NCBI GenBank assembly: GCA_012274445.1
Contig: JAAROD010000015.1
Location: 3,348,001 to 3,412,000, forward strand
Origin: Sclerotiophoma versabilis
Lineage: Eukaryota; Ascomycota; Dothideomycetes; Pleosporales; Didymellaceae
DNA: 64,000 bases
Direction of reading: 5' to 3'
A program made the position numbers and the translations under genes. Below are positions 23,426 to 32,642 of the stretch, in pieces. Each line of letters opens with the position of its first letter. Position 1 is the stretch's first letter. A model generated the notes under the pieces. That model saw only the letters and a list, made by a program, of their open reading frames with translations, was not told the origin of the DNA and ran no database searches.

Positions 23426-24904
23426 TCACGCCTCGAAGTTGTCCAGCCAGTGCTTGACAACAACTCTTCCTTCATCAAAGGACTTCTTGTCCATACGTAC
23501 GATAATGGCTGCGTGCGAGTGGCGGTGGTTGTGGATAAACACTGGGAACTTCTTGATGCCAACGTTGTCGAGAGCCTCAATCATCTTGAACTGGTCCTGC
23601 CTCAATGCAAGGGCTGGGAACTGTACAGTAGATCCTGACTTTGATTCTTGAGTGGCTTCAACGTCGGCAACCGGGTTCTTGTGTTCGAACCTGGGGGAAG
23701 TAGGCTGGGTTGGAGAAGCCATCTCCTCGCTGTCAGACTCCAGGTATTCCTGCTCGTGAGCATTGTTGACATTCTCAAACATGTCTTCAACCTCCTTGCG
23801 TGCAGCGTTGAGCATGAGGGGGACGCGGTATCGACCCGCCTCGATGCCGGCTCCTCCCGACTCGTGCAGGCGGATGCGTTGCTGGCTGCGGAACGACTGG
23901 ATCGCGGAGTTGCACAGGAAAAGCGTAGTACCGATGGGAATGAAGACAACAAGGAAAGCGAAGAGAGGAACGCGAGTAAAGACGGTTCGTGTGGAAGCAG
24001 TCAAGCGCTGTACTAGGGCCGGTGTAGGCTCCTGCTCCTTTGGCGAAACCGGCTTCTCGCCATCGATAATGACATCTTCGTATCCTGGAACATAGTTCAT
24101 CTTGACCTCATCCAGCTTCACGAACGGATCTGTTTGAGATATGCCGGCGGTGTAGTAAGTCACTGTACGGTCATTCACAATGTTTGCGTACAAGCTTCGG
24201 TTCTTGAACTGCGCCAGAGCCTTAATAAATATCGCGTCAGGGTCTGCCAGTACGGCTAAGATGGGCAGGCCGGTATCACGGAACTTGTCGATGGCAAACA
24301 ATTGTCTTCCGCTTGTTGATAGAGTTCTGGCTCCTAGTACGTTCCATACATGGCTGGTGTATCCTCTCAGAGGTGTCCGTACACCAAGATGAGGCGTAGC
24401 GAAAGTCGTGAAATTCTGCGACCTGGTTAGCTTCATCCCTTCACCAATTTCCTTGTCACTGGCACATACCACTGGCTGTATCTGTCCAAAGACTCCTCTA
24501 TGATAGAGTAACCCTATGGCGTATCTTGCGACGAGACCACCCAGAGAATATCCAGTGATGCTGAACTTGGTGATAGTGTGTTCATTCTTCTTCAGTTCCT
24601 CGAGCCTAGTCTCCACCTCGTTTGCAACGCGCTCGCCACCAAGCTCAATGCCGTCGTAGGTGAAGCTGCCGGAGTTGCTTTTGGGGACAAGGACGTCGAG
24701 GCTCGGATATCGCTCTCGAATGCTGTTGGTAAGGAATCTCAGGTGATCTGGATTGCCCCAAAGCCTACAGCTAGTCAGCGAAAAGGTTCCTTCTTTCCTG
24801 GCGTGGGAGGCGAGTGTCGCCTCATGACGTGTAACATACCCGTGAACGAGAACAACAAGGTGGGTAACTTTGGATGAGGTGTCAGTGGATGTCGAGGTAG
24901 CCAT
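23426..24904 (-). CDS. DUF676 lipid hydrolase (Rog1/YOR059C-like)
   Basis: Putative serine lipase/esterase of the alpha/beta hydrolase fold. Three exons on the minus strand: 24904-24840, 24764-24470 and 24415-23426, 449 aa. Both introns (75 and 54 nt) are multiples of three without stops, so an unspliced frame stays open through them; removing them restores LVVLVHGLWGNPDHL and IQPVNFTTFATPHLG, both diagnostic of the family. The nucleophile elbow is GYSLGG with Ser about 95. A membrane segment follows the hydrolase domain (LFAFLVVFIPIGTTLFLC), then a cytosolic tail with a His-rich stretch. Yeast relatives act on monoacylglycerol and phospholipids at lipid droplets; the substrate here is unknown. 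The gene is divergent from rex3. Confidence 0.9.
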   Translation of the reverse strand: MATSTSTDTSSKVTHLVVLVHGYVTRHEATLASHARKEGTFSLTSCRLWGNPDHLRFLTNSIRERYPSLDVLVPKSNSGSFTYDGIELGGERVANEVETRLEELKKNEHTITKFSITGYSLGGLVARYAIGLLYHRGVFGQIQPVVCASDKEIGEGMKLTRSQNFTTFATPHLGVRTPLRGYTSHVWNVLGARTLSTSGRQLFAIDKFRDTGLPILAVLADPDAIFIKALAQFKNRSLYANIVNDRTVTYYTAGISQTDPFVKLDEVKMNYVPGYEDVIIDGEKPVSPKEQEPTPALVQRLTASTRTVFTRVPLFAFLVVFIPIGTTLFLCNSAIQSFRSQQRIRLHESGGAGIEAGRYRVPLMLNAARKEVEDMFENVNNAHEQEYLESDSEEMASPTQPTSPRFEHKNPVADVEATQESKSGSTVQFPALALRQDQFKMIEALDNVGIKKFPVFIHNHRHSHAAIIVRMDKKSFDEGRVVVKHWLDNFEA

Positions 24905-25644
24905 TGCTGTGTAGTTTGAGTCAGGCAGGGAAGTGTCTCAGCTAGGAAGGGGCAGAGCGGGTTTTGTAGTTATCTCATGCCCATATCTCGTCCGTCCGCG
25001 CGCGCAGGCTGTTCTTATCGGACGCACACTCGGAACAGTTGCGACGAGACTTGGCACACTAAACAAAACTGACAGGTAAGAGTGATATGGTTCTATACGG
25101 TGAATGTAGTTCCTCCGAGAAGCCGAGACAAGCTGACAGCCGTTGTCCAACGGACTGCGTGCAACCAGTTTGACGATGTCTGGAACGCATCAAAACGTCA
25201 TGGTCGGAACGAGGCGAGTCGAGCCGTATTGGTGCGCGCGTGCCCGTCGCGTACCCTGCAGCTTGGCGATCTAGCGTTTGGCCTGCAGCATGCGCCACAG
25301 GTTCCACTCTCACCTCAAGCCAGCTTCGCGCATCTCGAAGTAGCTCAAAAGTTCTTTACATCATCACCACGGTGAATGCTTGGTGACAAGTTGGTCTCTG
25401 CGATAGGCTAGCTATGGGTAAAAGCATGTAAGGACAATCGCTCCTGCCACGCTCCCCAAACCTGCCTCCTATAGGCGCTGCTCGACGCTCGCCCTAAGTA
25501 CAAGTTTCTTTAAACATCAGCCGGCGGTGTCATCCCGTCGTGTCTTCACACGACCTGCTCACGTGGTATGTTTGGCCATGATAGGGTTTGTTGTCTCTAT
25601 TGCTCACCGCGTTCCATTGTTCAGCTGTAGAGAGGTAGACAGCA
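24905..25644. promoter_or_regulatory. Divergent promoter region (lipase / rex3)
   Basis: 740 bp between two divergent start codons. No internal gene or clear motif recognised. Confidence 0.45.
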
Positions 25645-27627
25645 ATGTGGCCATCAGTACCCGCTTTCAGAAGCTTTGGCAACGTGTCGTGCCCTGCGGG
25701 TACCAAATGCGAGCTCCCTTACTGCATCTTCAGTCACGATGCTATTAAGACGCAAATTACTTCATCTACATCAACTACCAGTGCCGCATCAGATAGCGAG
25801 CACGCTGCAAAACGTCAGAAGCTTAACGAGACAAAGAATGAGGCCTCACGCATAGCGCCGGATGTATCTACTGCACCAAAGACTGTCTTTACTGGCCTAT
25901 CTGCAGCCAAAGACAAGGCGATTGTAGTAAAGAAGGGAGCAGGTACTTTTACAACACCATCACCAAAACCGACAAATAATGGGAGAAACGCCGATACTCT
26001 GCCACAGTCCGCAACACGGCCAGTTTCACCACCTCCCAAGGCGTCTGTGGCACAGGTTGCCCCCACACTCACAGGTCCGGTAGCATTGATGCCTCGCAAA
26101 TTAGTGAAGGAGCCGGCCATCTTTACCAGACGACTAACGCTCTTGAAAATGCTACACAGCTTCATGAAGCCACTGAACGACAAGATTGCAAAGGCTGTCA
26201 AAGCTGAAATCAAGGCATTGCATATGGACCCGAATCAACTCAACAAGTTAGCGGTTGATGAGGAGGAACAAATTGCCAGAGCCAACCCCGCCGTCTACGA
26301 GAATGTCATCAAGCAACGGCTCCTCAAGATCAAGAAGATGACTCCAGAAGAGTGGGTGAAGGAAAGGTTCGAAGCAATGGCAAAAGAGCGTGGACTGCCT
26401 CCAAAGAAGCCTCCACCGAAGAAAGTCGATACTGGTCTCACGCCCAAGGAAGAAGTCACCTTTCTCTCTACTTTGATCTGCCCACAAGATGGTCTAGATG
26501 CACATGGCTATGTCACAAAGCTTCCAACGACAGAGCAACTGGACGAAGCCAGGTCCGCACAAGCTTCTGCAGACTTCTGGGAGATGTGTGATCGCTGCAA
26601 CACTCGTTTCCAAGTCTTTCCAGAACGCAGAGAGGAAGATGGCGCACTCACCACCGGAGGCCAGTGCACCCATCACTGGGGCAAACGTATATATCCAAAG
26701 AGATCGAAGAACGCCGGGCCAGAACCAACCACATTCTCGTGCTGCAACGAACCTGTAGGCTCGCCAGGGTGCACAACGCACGAAACTCATGTCTACAAGA
26801 TCTCGGATCCAAAGCGTTTGTCCCTCGTAATGCCGTTCCTTGAAACACCGGTGAATGACAAGGCACCAAAAAAAATTGCGGTTTGTTTTGACTGCGAGAT
26901 GGGGTACACCACACGTGGTCTTGAACTACTGCGACTTACAGCCATATCGTGGCCGACTCACAAGCCGTTAGTCGACGTCCTCGTTCGCCCAATCGGGCAT
27001 CTTCTCGATGTGAACACACGGTTCTCGGGTATCACGGCACAACAATTCCTTAACGCGAAGCCATACGATCCAGCAGATCCCAAGCCTAAGCGAAACGACC
27101 TGCGCATTGTAGAGTCACCCTATGTGGCGCGAGACTTATTCCTGGCTCACGTCACCACTACAACGCCTGTTCTCGGCCACGCCCTCGAGAACGACCTCAA
27201 CACCATTAGGATCATTCATCCAAACATCGTTGATACTGTATTGCTCTTTCCACATAAACGAGGACTGCCTTTACGCCACGGCTTGCGTGCCCTTGCCAAA
27301 GATAAGCTTGATATTGACATACAGCAAGGCGGGGCTGCCGGACATGACAGCTTTGAGGATGCGAAGACAACTGGCGAGTTAATTCGTTTCAAGGTGGCAG
27401 AGAAATGGAAGCAGTTAAAGCACGACGGTTGGGAGATTCGTGATAATGGTGTCCACCCACCAATGCCGCCTGGTCTGCCGCCACTACAGGCGCCCTCTGC
27501 GCCATCGATGATGCCACCGGCTCCGATGACAGTGCTCGAGAGTAAGCCAACTGGGAAGCGGAAACTGGAGGTGGAACAAGACGAGGTGGCTGCTGGTGAT
27601 GAGCCATTGGTGAAGAAGCAAGCTTAG
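25645..27627 (+). CDS. rex3: RNA exonuclease 3 (DEDDh family)
   Basis: 3'-5' RNA exonuclease trimming small structured RNAs (in yeast, RNase MRP RNA and, redundantly, U5 and 5.8S RNA). Single exon, 660 aa. The N terminus carries a CCCH-type finger (SCPAGTKCELPYCIFSH), which supports this start. A low-complexity Ser/Thr/Pro-rich linker follows, then a helical Lys-rich region and a Cys/His cluster (CDRCNTRFQVF ... CTHHWGKR). The C-terminal exonuclease domain shows all DEDDh residues: FDCEMG at about 415-420, GHALENDL at about 510-517, and HDSFEDA at about 567-573. A basic C-terminal tail (KRKLE, VKKQA) may serve nuclear import. Convergent with pcc1. REX3 is favoured over REX1/REX4 by the N-terminal zinc-binding layout. 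Confidence 0.93.
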   Translation: MWPSVPAFRSFGNVSCPAGTKCELPYCIFSHDAIKTQITSSTSTTSAASDSEHAAKRQKLNETKNEASRIAPDVSTAPKTVFTGLSAAKDKAIVVKKGAGTFTTPSPKPTNNGRNADTLPQSATRPVSPPPKASVAQVAPTLTGPVALMPRKLVKEPAIFTRRLTLLKMLHSFMKPLNDKIAKAVKAEIKALHMDPNQLNKLAVDEEEQIARANPAVYENVIKQRLLKIKKMTPEEWVKERFEAMAKERGLPPKKPPPKKVDTGLTPKEEVTFLSTLICPQDGLDAHGYVTKLPTTEQLDEARSAQASADFWEMCDRCNTRFQVFPERREEDGALTTGGQCTHHWGKRIYPKRSKNAGPEPTTFSCCNEPVGSPGCTTHETHVYKISDPKRLSLVMPFLETPVNDKAPKKIAVCFDCEMGYTTRGLELLRLTAISWPTHKPLVDVLVRPIGHLLDVNTRFSGITAQQFLNAKPYDPADPKPKRNDLRIVESPYVARDLFLAHVTTTTPVLGHALENDLNTIRIIHPNIVDTVLLFPHKRGLPLRHGLRALAKDKLDIDIQQGGAAGHDSFEDAKTTGELIRFKVAEKWKQLKHDGWEIRDNGVHPPMPPGLPPLQAPSAPSMMPPAPMTVLESKPTGKRKLEVEQDEVAAGDEPLVKKQA

Positions 27628-27968
27628 ACCTTGCAGACTTCCCCTACACACACAAAGCAACTTGAATTGGTACAGTCTTTATTCAGACACTGCCAGGGAG
27701 ATTATCTAGCACATTATCTTATAACATAACATGCCCGTATTGGGTATCTTCTACCGCTTGGAGGTTATACGTGCATTTAACCCTGCTTCGACATCGCATA
27801 CTTGGCGCCCCTTGTGCGTTCCATCGTCTCTTCACCGGTAGCCTCGAAGTTAGCCCTCGCATATGGTCCGTTTGTCATATGACGACAAGCTGAGCTGCAC
27901 TGCAGTGCGATTTCCCGTGACGTCTCCTCTTAGTATCTCAAAATCCAGTCAAGCTCCTCCCCTACTCT
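27628..27968. other. Convergent 3' intergenic (rex3 / pcc1)
   Basis: 341 bp holding the 3' ends of two convergent genes; nothing else seen. Confidence 0.6.
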
Positions 27969-28377
27969 TCACCCTCTCCCCTCGTGTCCATTGACAACTA
28001 GCCCCTGCACGCCCTCCAAGCTCTCCTTAACCGGTTCATACACTACATCAACGTCTAACTCCTTCATAACCCCAATCACCACGCCCATGCTCTCGAAGAA
28101 TCCATTCACAGCAACGCGCAACATGCGGTTTGTCGTCGCGGCGTAGTTGACAACGAGGATGTTTTTCTCCTTGTCGCCAGCAAGGCTGAAGGAGCGGCGT
28201 ACGAGGGGCGAGAGTTCGGCATCTACGGAGAGCGCGCGCAGGGCGGTTGAGGCGTAGTGGTTTGAGGGGAAGGGGATGTTAAGTTGCCTGGAAGTGTTAG
28301 AGGGTCGAGGAAAAGGGGAATATGACTTGCAGTGTGCAGGGAAAATCCTCCACCTTCCACGTTGTTGTGTTCGCCAT
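27969..28377 (-). CDS. pcc1: Pcc1, KEOPS/EKC complex subunit
   Basis: Small dimerising subunit of KEOPS, which makes t6A on ANN-decoding tRNAs and also affects telomeres and transcription. Two exons on the minus strand: 28377-28331 and 28287-27969, 121 aa. Exon 1 encodes MANTTTWKVEDFPCTL and exon 2 continues QLNIPFPSNHYASTALRAL; the protein then has the family's LSVDAELSPLVRRSFS and the core ILVVNYAATTNRMLRVAVNGFFESM, typical of Pcc1. The 43-nt intron begins GCAAGT and ends AG; it is a GC-AG intron, since splicing at the downstream GT would put a stop right after the junction. CTAAC lies 8 bases before the acceptor. Because of this splice the gene is easy to miss in automatic annotation. An upstream in-frame ATG (adding MKRSYDT) is possible. 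Confidence 0.88.
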
Positions 28378-28710
28378 GGTATCGTATGAACGCTTCATGT
28401 GACCTGGCAGTGGTCTTCAGCTGCGAACGTGAAAACGTTATCGATAGAATGAGGCTCGAGAAACGCGAGGCTGCCCCGCGGCCGTCCCCACATTCCTCTA
28501 GCGCATGGAGCTATGGTAATTTGTGCTGCTTTCTCTGACATCATTACATCGTACCCTTACGCGACGTACAAACGCATCATGGCTGATTCGCAAGACCTTA
28601 CCTCGGACCATTTATCCTGTAACTTCAACTTCTACCATCCACAATTCCCGTAACCACCAATCCCCAGTCCCACATCGAATCGACCCCAGTTCAACCCTAC
28701 ATCATCAACA
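28378..28710. promoter_or_regulatory. Divergent promoter region (pcc1 / 28711 gene)
   Basis: 333 bp between two divergent start codons; no individual motif called. Confidence 0.45.
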
Positions 28711-29215
28711 ATGCTTCGCACCTTCGCAGCAAGGTCAGCGTGGACAGCCCGTGTTGCCAATGCACGCCCTTTCTCTATCTCGACCGTCCGCCGTGTTGAG
28801 GGCTATCCTAGCAATGCTTCAACCAACAGCAAGACGAAGACCGACATGCTCCCCGATGATGAGCACAGTGTGAACAAGGCGAAGAAGGGCGACCATAACG
28901 ATATCCAGACCAGCAATTTGAAGGATGGCATTGAGTAAGTTGATAGCCTCCACCACGCACCAATTCAACACATGCAGCGCAGTTGTCCCATTTCTGGTGC
29001 GGCTCTGTCGTCATGAGTGTTCATGGGGTGCTGAGCTGGCAACGATGAGGAACTATGGCTAATGGTTTTGCAGCAGCGCAAAAGAGGGCACTGGCGGCCA
29101 TGCGACCGAGGGCAGGGATTCTGCAGGTGGCAAGGAGACGGCGAAGAAGGAGTTCCCTGAGGCACCGGACCCAGCGATCGGTATGCAGGATGAGAGGGGT
29201 GGTCGTGGTGGCTGA
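28711..29215 (+). CDS. Small predicted mitochondrial protein, function unknown
   Basis: Two exons: 28711-28934 and 29074-29215, 121 aa. The first 28 residues (MLRTFAARSAWTARV ... FSISTVRR) are Arg/Ala/Ser-rich without acidic residues, a typical mitochondrial targeting peptide with a likely cleavage around RPFSIST. The remainder is hydrophilic and probably disordered, rich in Lys, Asp, Gly and Glu, ending in Gly/Arg. No catalytic motif or membrane segment. The intron is 139 nt (GTAAGT...CAG), long for this window. Its acceptor is a tandem CAGCAG, so the protein may have or lack one Ser. I do not recognise a characterised family. Confidence 0.75.
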
Positions 29216-30252
29216 TAATGGCCAGCAAAAAAAGAAACAATACGGATGGGATAGGAGGATGTACGATATCAGCATTGCAATGTAAATGATGGAAGACATT
29301 GCGTCAATCAAAGTGACATGGGCTCACGTGTGACTGCCGCCAAACTCGGCTATCATAGGTAAGGAGTCGAGTGTCTAGACTCTCTGTGCCTTCAGATTTT
29401 TTGCTTGTTGTCTCCACATTCTGATTCTCTAATTTCGAAGAGACTAATAGCGAACCCGCATGTTCGAAACCGATGATTAGCAGAAGCTACGTCTGTCTTC
29501 GTGCGCATGAAGACCCAGCTTTCTTGATACGATTTCAACGATTGTACTTGCTTTCCCAGACTTAGTTGTGTCTCTTACCACCGAAACCTAAGATCATCAA
29601 CCGCAATGTCGGTTTTCGAGATTGGAAAGATCTGTGTCTATGTGTGACTGCCGGTCGACTCCAAAACGTATCGTCTAAAGCCCCACGCCTATCCTCTGTT
29701 CGAAAAGTAACATCAGCCTAACCACACATGTTTGATGATTCAGTTCGATCTCTACTCAACGGAGAAATATAGGAAGTCCTTCTTTCACATGTGGAAAGGG
29801 GTTTCATGATTGCTGGCTTGTTCCTGTGGGCGTAAGGGTCTGCTTGGGTATCTCGGGAAGAACAATACACCACATCATGTTTCCAATCCTCAGTTTCTGA
29901 ACAGAGGCTCGTTCTCTTATCGCCGTCATCCTCTTCTCACTTTCACTGTAAACGACTGCAGTCTTGGCCAGCCCTGTAACGTTCCAGTATCCAAGAGCCT
30001 GAAGCGATCGTATTACTGGCTTGACTATCTTTTTTCAGATGCATTTCCTGAAGAATCAGCGAATACGAGAACTTGTTTCTGGCTGTTGAACACCGCAGCA
30101 AAGAGCACCTGCTTGTGTTGCTAGGTATTTTAGCGACTTTGACGTGCCGAAAAAAAAAACAAGACTTAAGATATTTCATGCAATGTTCCTTTGTGGAAGA
30201 TATACAACCATCTAATTTAAGCTACTGAACGCGCGTTAGACTTTGCTTGGTT
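29216..30252. other. Convergent intergenic, nothing recognised
   Basis: About 1.0 kb between the 3' ends of the mitochondrial-protein gene and the siderophore transporter gene. Short frames only, no motifs. Confidence 0.5.
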
Positions 30253-32318
30253 TCAAGTAACACTAGAAGCGCTAGATCTGCGTTCCCAGAACCTCATACT
30301 CTTTGCCGTCTTGCGCTTCTGAGAATTGCCAATGACCTTTCCTTCTACGGGCTGCTTCATCTGATCAAGCTTGTAGTTCTTCAAGCAGAGAGACAGTGGC
30401 AGGATTGGTATAGCAGCGCATATAGCGCCAATGAGCATGTAGCGCATGGTCTCTTGATATGCCCGATTGATGGCTACACGCGCGGGTGAGCCAACCGGAT
30501 ACAACGTGTAATTCGCCGCAGAGATACCGTCTGCGTATATTGTCGCATAGTTTGAGGCAATATCTGGCGGTAGGTATTGCTGAAGTTTCAAAGGTACGTA
30601 GGTGGTCCAAATCGCACCGGAAACCGCTGAACCAACAGCGCCACCAACTTCAAGAATAGTAAGGAAGATTGTGGTCGCAGCAGCGACTTGTTGATGCGAT
30701 GCAGAAGCTTGTACTCCGAGCTGAGCAGGAACATTGAGAAACCCACCACCTATACCGACGGCGATTTGGTTGCCAATGATGGACCAAGTCGATGCATTCT
30801 CGTTGCGGTAAGCAATCATAAGTCCACTGCATATTGTTAGCTCGCTATTCATCCATCAAATGAGTTCATACTCACAAGCCCAGGATGTAGATGCACGCTC
30901 CAGCTGTAATAAAGTATTTGTAGTGTCCAGTGTATTTGATGATCAAAGACACTACAATAGAAGCAACGGTTGATGCGAATGTGAAGACACGAGTGATGTA
31001 ACCCGCGGTTACTTGTGACTTGTTCTGGACGATGAGCAGGTATGAAAAGAAGTACGGGAATACGCTCATGTAGAAAGCCACTGTATAGTATCAGTGTATG
31101 GTAAAATCCGGAGTGTGTTTGAACTTACTGAAATAGAAGAAAGCAATCGCAAAACCCGCAACTACAGTCTTGTTCTTGAAAAGGTTAGGAGGGAAGAAAG
31201 CTTTTGGTGCGAGCTTCGTGCTTCGTTCCCAAAATGGAAAGACGATGCATATGACACCACCAATGACAAGCATAGCTATCATACTGGGGTTACGCCATTC
31301 TCCACTTGCATTTGGGGCAAGCGTAAGCGGCAGTAGAATCAATGAGATCCCTGCCGCCAACAGAAGGAGCCCAAATATGTCGAGGTCGTACCAGAGGTTC
31401 TTCAAGATTGCGCCGATGGTTCGACCTTTAAATGGGCTTGGGAAGTCCAGACCGAGCTTCTTCGCGCGACGCTGGTTCATGAACAAGCTTGCAGCAAGAG
31501 GTATGAAACAGACTGGCAGGATGATAGCCCAGATTCCATAACCCCAACGCCAGTTCGCGTGGGTAAGGATGCTGTTCGCAACCTCAGGTCCGGCCCATGT
31601 CGTCCAAAGGAAAGGTAGGTCGAAAATGGTCGAGAACAAAGCACGGTTGAGTAGATCTGTTGTATCTGCGACGAAGATTTGCTGCAGAACTTGGAGTCCG
31701 TTGAAACCTGCAGCCCAGAAGACCTGAGCGCCTGCGTAGGTTTGGACATTTCTTGAAGCAGCTTGTTGGATATAACCAAGTGTGTAAAACAAAACGGAGA
31801 TACTGAATGATTCAAGGCGGCCAAATACATCGGCAATCTTTCCCATTGGAGGTTTGATAACGGCTAAGGTTGCTTAGTACTTGTGCGAGAACGGTCAACA
31901 TGGAAAGAGATAAGGTACCTACCGCTTACGACTCCCTGAACTACAGCGATTGTCGACAACAACGAGTGCGAGCTGAACGCACTCGTTGCATAGAAGGTGA
32001 GATTGGAAGTCACCTGAATCTCCAGGGATGTGATATTTGCGATGAGCATGAGTCTACGAATATGTCAAGGCTCAGGATCCAGTCCGCTTGACAATAGCAA
32101 GCAAAAGATACGCACCCGACGTATGCCATAGCCAGACTGGCCAAGGTCCAGGCCTTGCTCACAGCTTCAATACGTTTAACACCTGCTTGAGCTTCTTCGC
32201 TACTGTGTCGACTATCTGATTCGTCGCCGGACCGAGAGTCAGAGGGTGCATTGACTTCATAATTTTTCTCGTCTCCGGCACGAGGCTGCCCATCGTTCAT
32301 TCTCATTGACGTTCTCAT
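30253..32318 (-). CDS. Siderophore-iron transporter, MFS (MirB/SIT family)
   Basis: Proton-coupled importer of ferric siderophores at the plasma membrane. Five exons on the minus strand: 32318-32116, 32053-31923, 31863-31129, 31080-30876 and 30826-30253, 615 aa. A hydrophilic N-terminal tail of about 50 residues precedes the first membrane segment. Family features are AVIKPPMGKIADVFGRLESF (the motif-A-like loop of SIT transporters), LFSTIFDLPFLWTTWAGP, NWRWGYGIWAIILPV, and PPNLFKNKTVVAGFAIAFFYF. The last exon carries IIGNQIAVGIGGGFLNVPAQ and SGAIWTTYVPLKLQQYLP, typical of fungal siderophore MFS. Around 14 hydrophobic segments are expected. Two SreA-type sites lie upstream, so iron repression is likely. 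The exact siderophore cannot be told. An earlier GTG-initiated frame at 32354 was not used. Confidence 0.93.
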
Positions 32319-32403
32319 TACTGCTAAAATGTCTTGTATACCCTTGGGAAGCACAGTGCAAAGAGAAAGTTTCGGAAAAGCTGAGACCTGGCGACGATCA
32401 CGT

Positions 32404-32412
32404 TTATCTGAT
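32404..32412 (-). promoter_or_regulatory. SreA-type GATA site (ATCAGATAA)
   Basis: On the minus strand the sequence reads ATCAGATAA, an exact match to ATCWGATAA, the consensus of fungal iron-sensing GATA repressors (SreA, SRE, Fep1). It lies 86 bp upstream of the siderophore transporter start. Confidence 0.65.
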
Positions 32413-32633
32413 CAACTCTGCGTTCACCCAGCCGTGAACGGCTGGTAAACACTAGACTCAGCTTGGTGAGCCAAGAGCGGTAGTGCATGGCGGAAGCGCA
32501 CCATTACCAGTGATTCGAACTCCGGGTACCGTGTGACGATGTGCAACTGCAGCTGGGGGCCCTCGCAGACCGCGCTGTTGGGCCACCCGTTGCCGTTGTC
32601 TGGCGGCTTAGTGTGAAAAGCCGATCTGATAAA

Positions 32634-32642
32634 GTGATGATG
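32634..32642 (+). promoter_or_regulatory. Second SreA-type GATA site (ATCTGATAA)
   Basis: Reads ATCTGATAA on the plus strand, again an exact ATCWGATAA match, 316 bp upstream of the siderophore transporter start. Two full-length sites in one promoter are more than chance would readily give. Confidence 0.65.

Noticed and set aside
24416..24839. Unspliced 492-aa reading of the lipase gene
   Set aside because: Both in-frame insertions have GTATGT...AG borders, and removing them restores conserved VHGLWGNP and VNFTTFATPH.
32505..32530. tRNA-like T-loop (GATTCGAAC / GTTCGAATC)
   Set aside because: The T-stem pairs poorly and no A-box or acceptor stem lies at the right distance on either strand.
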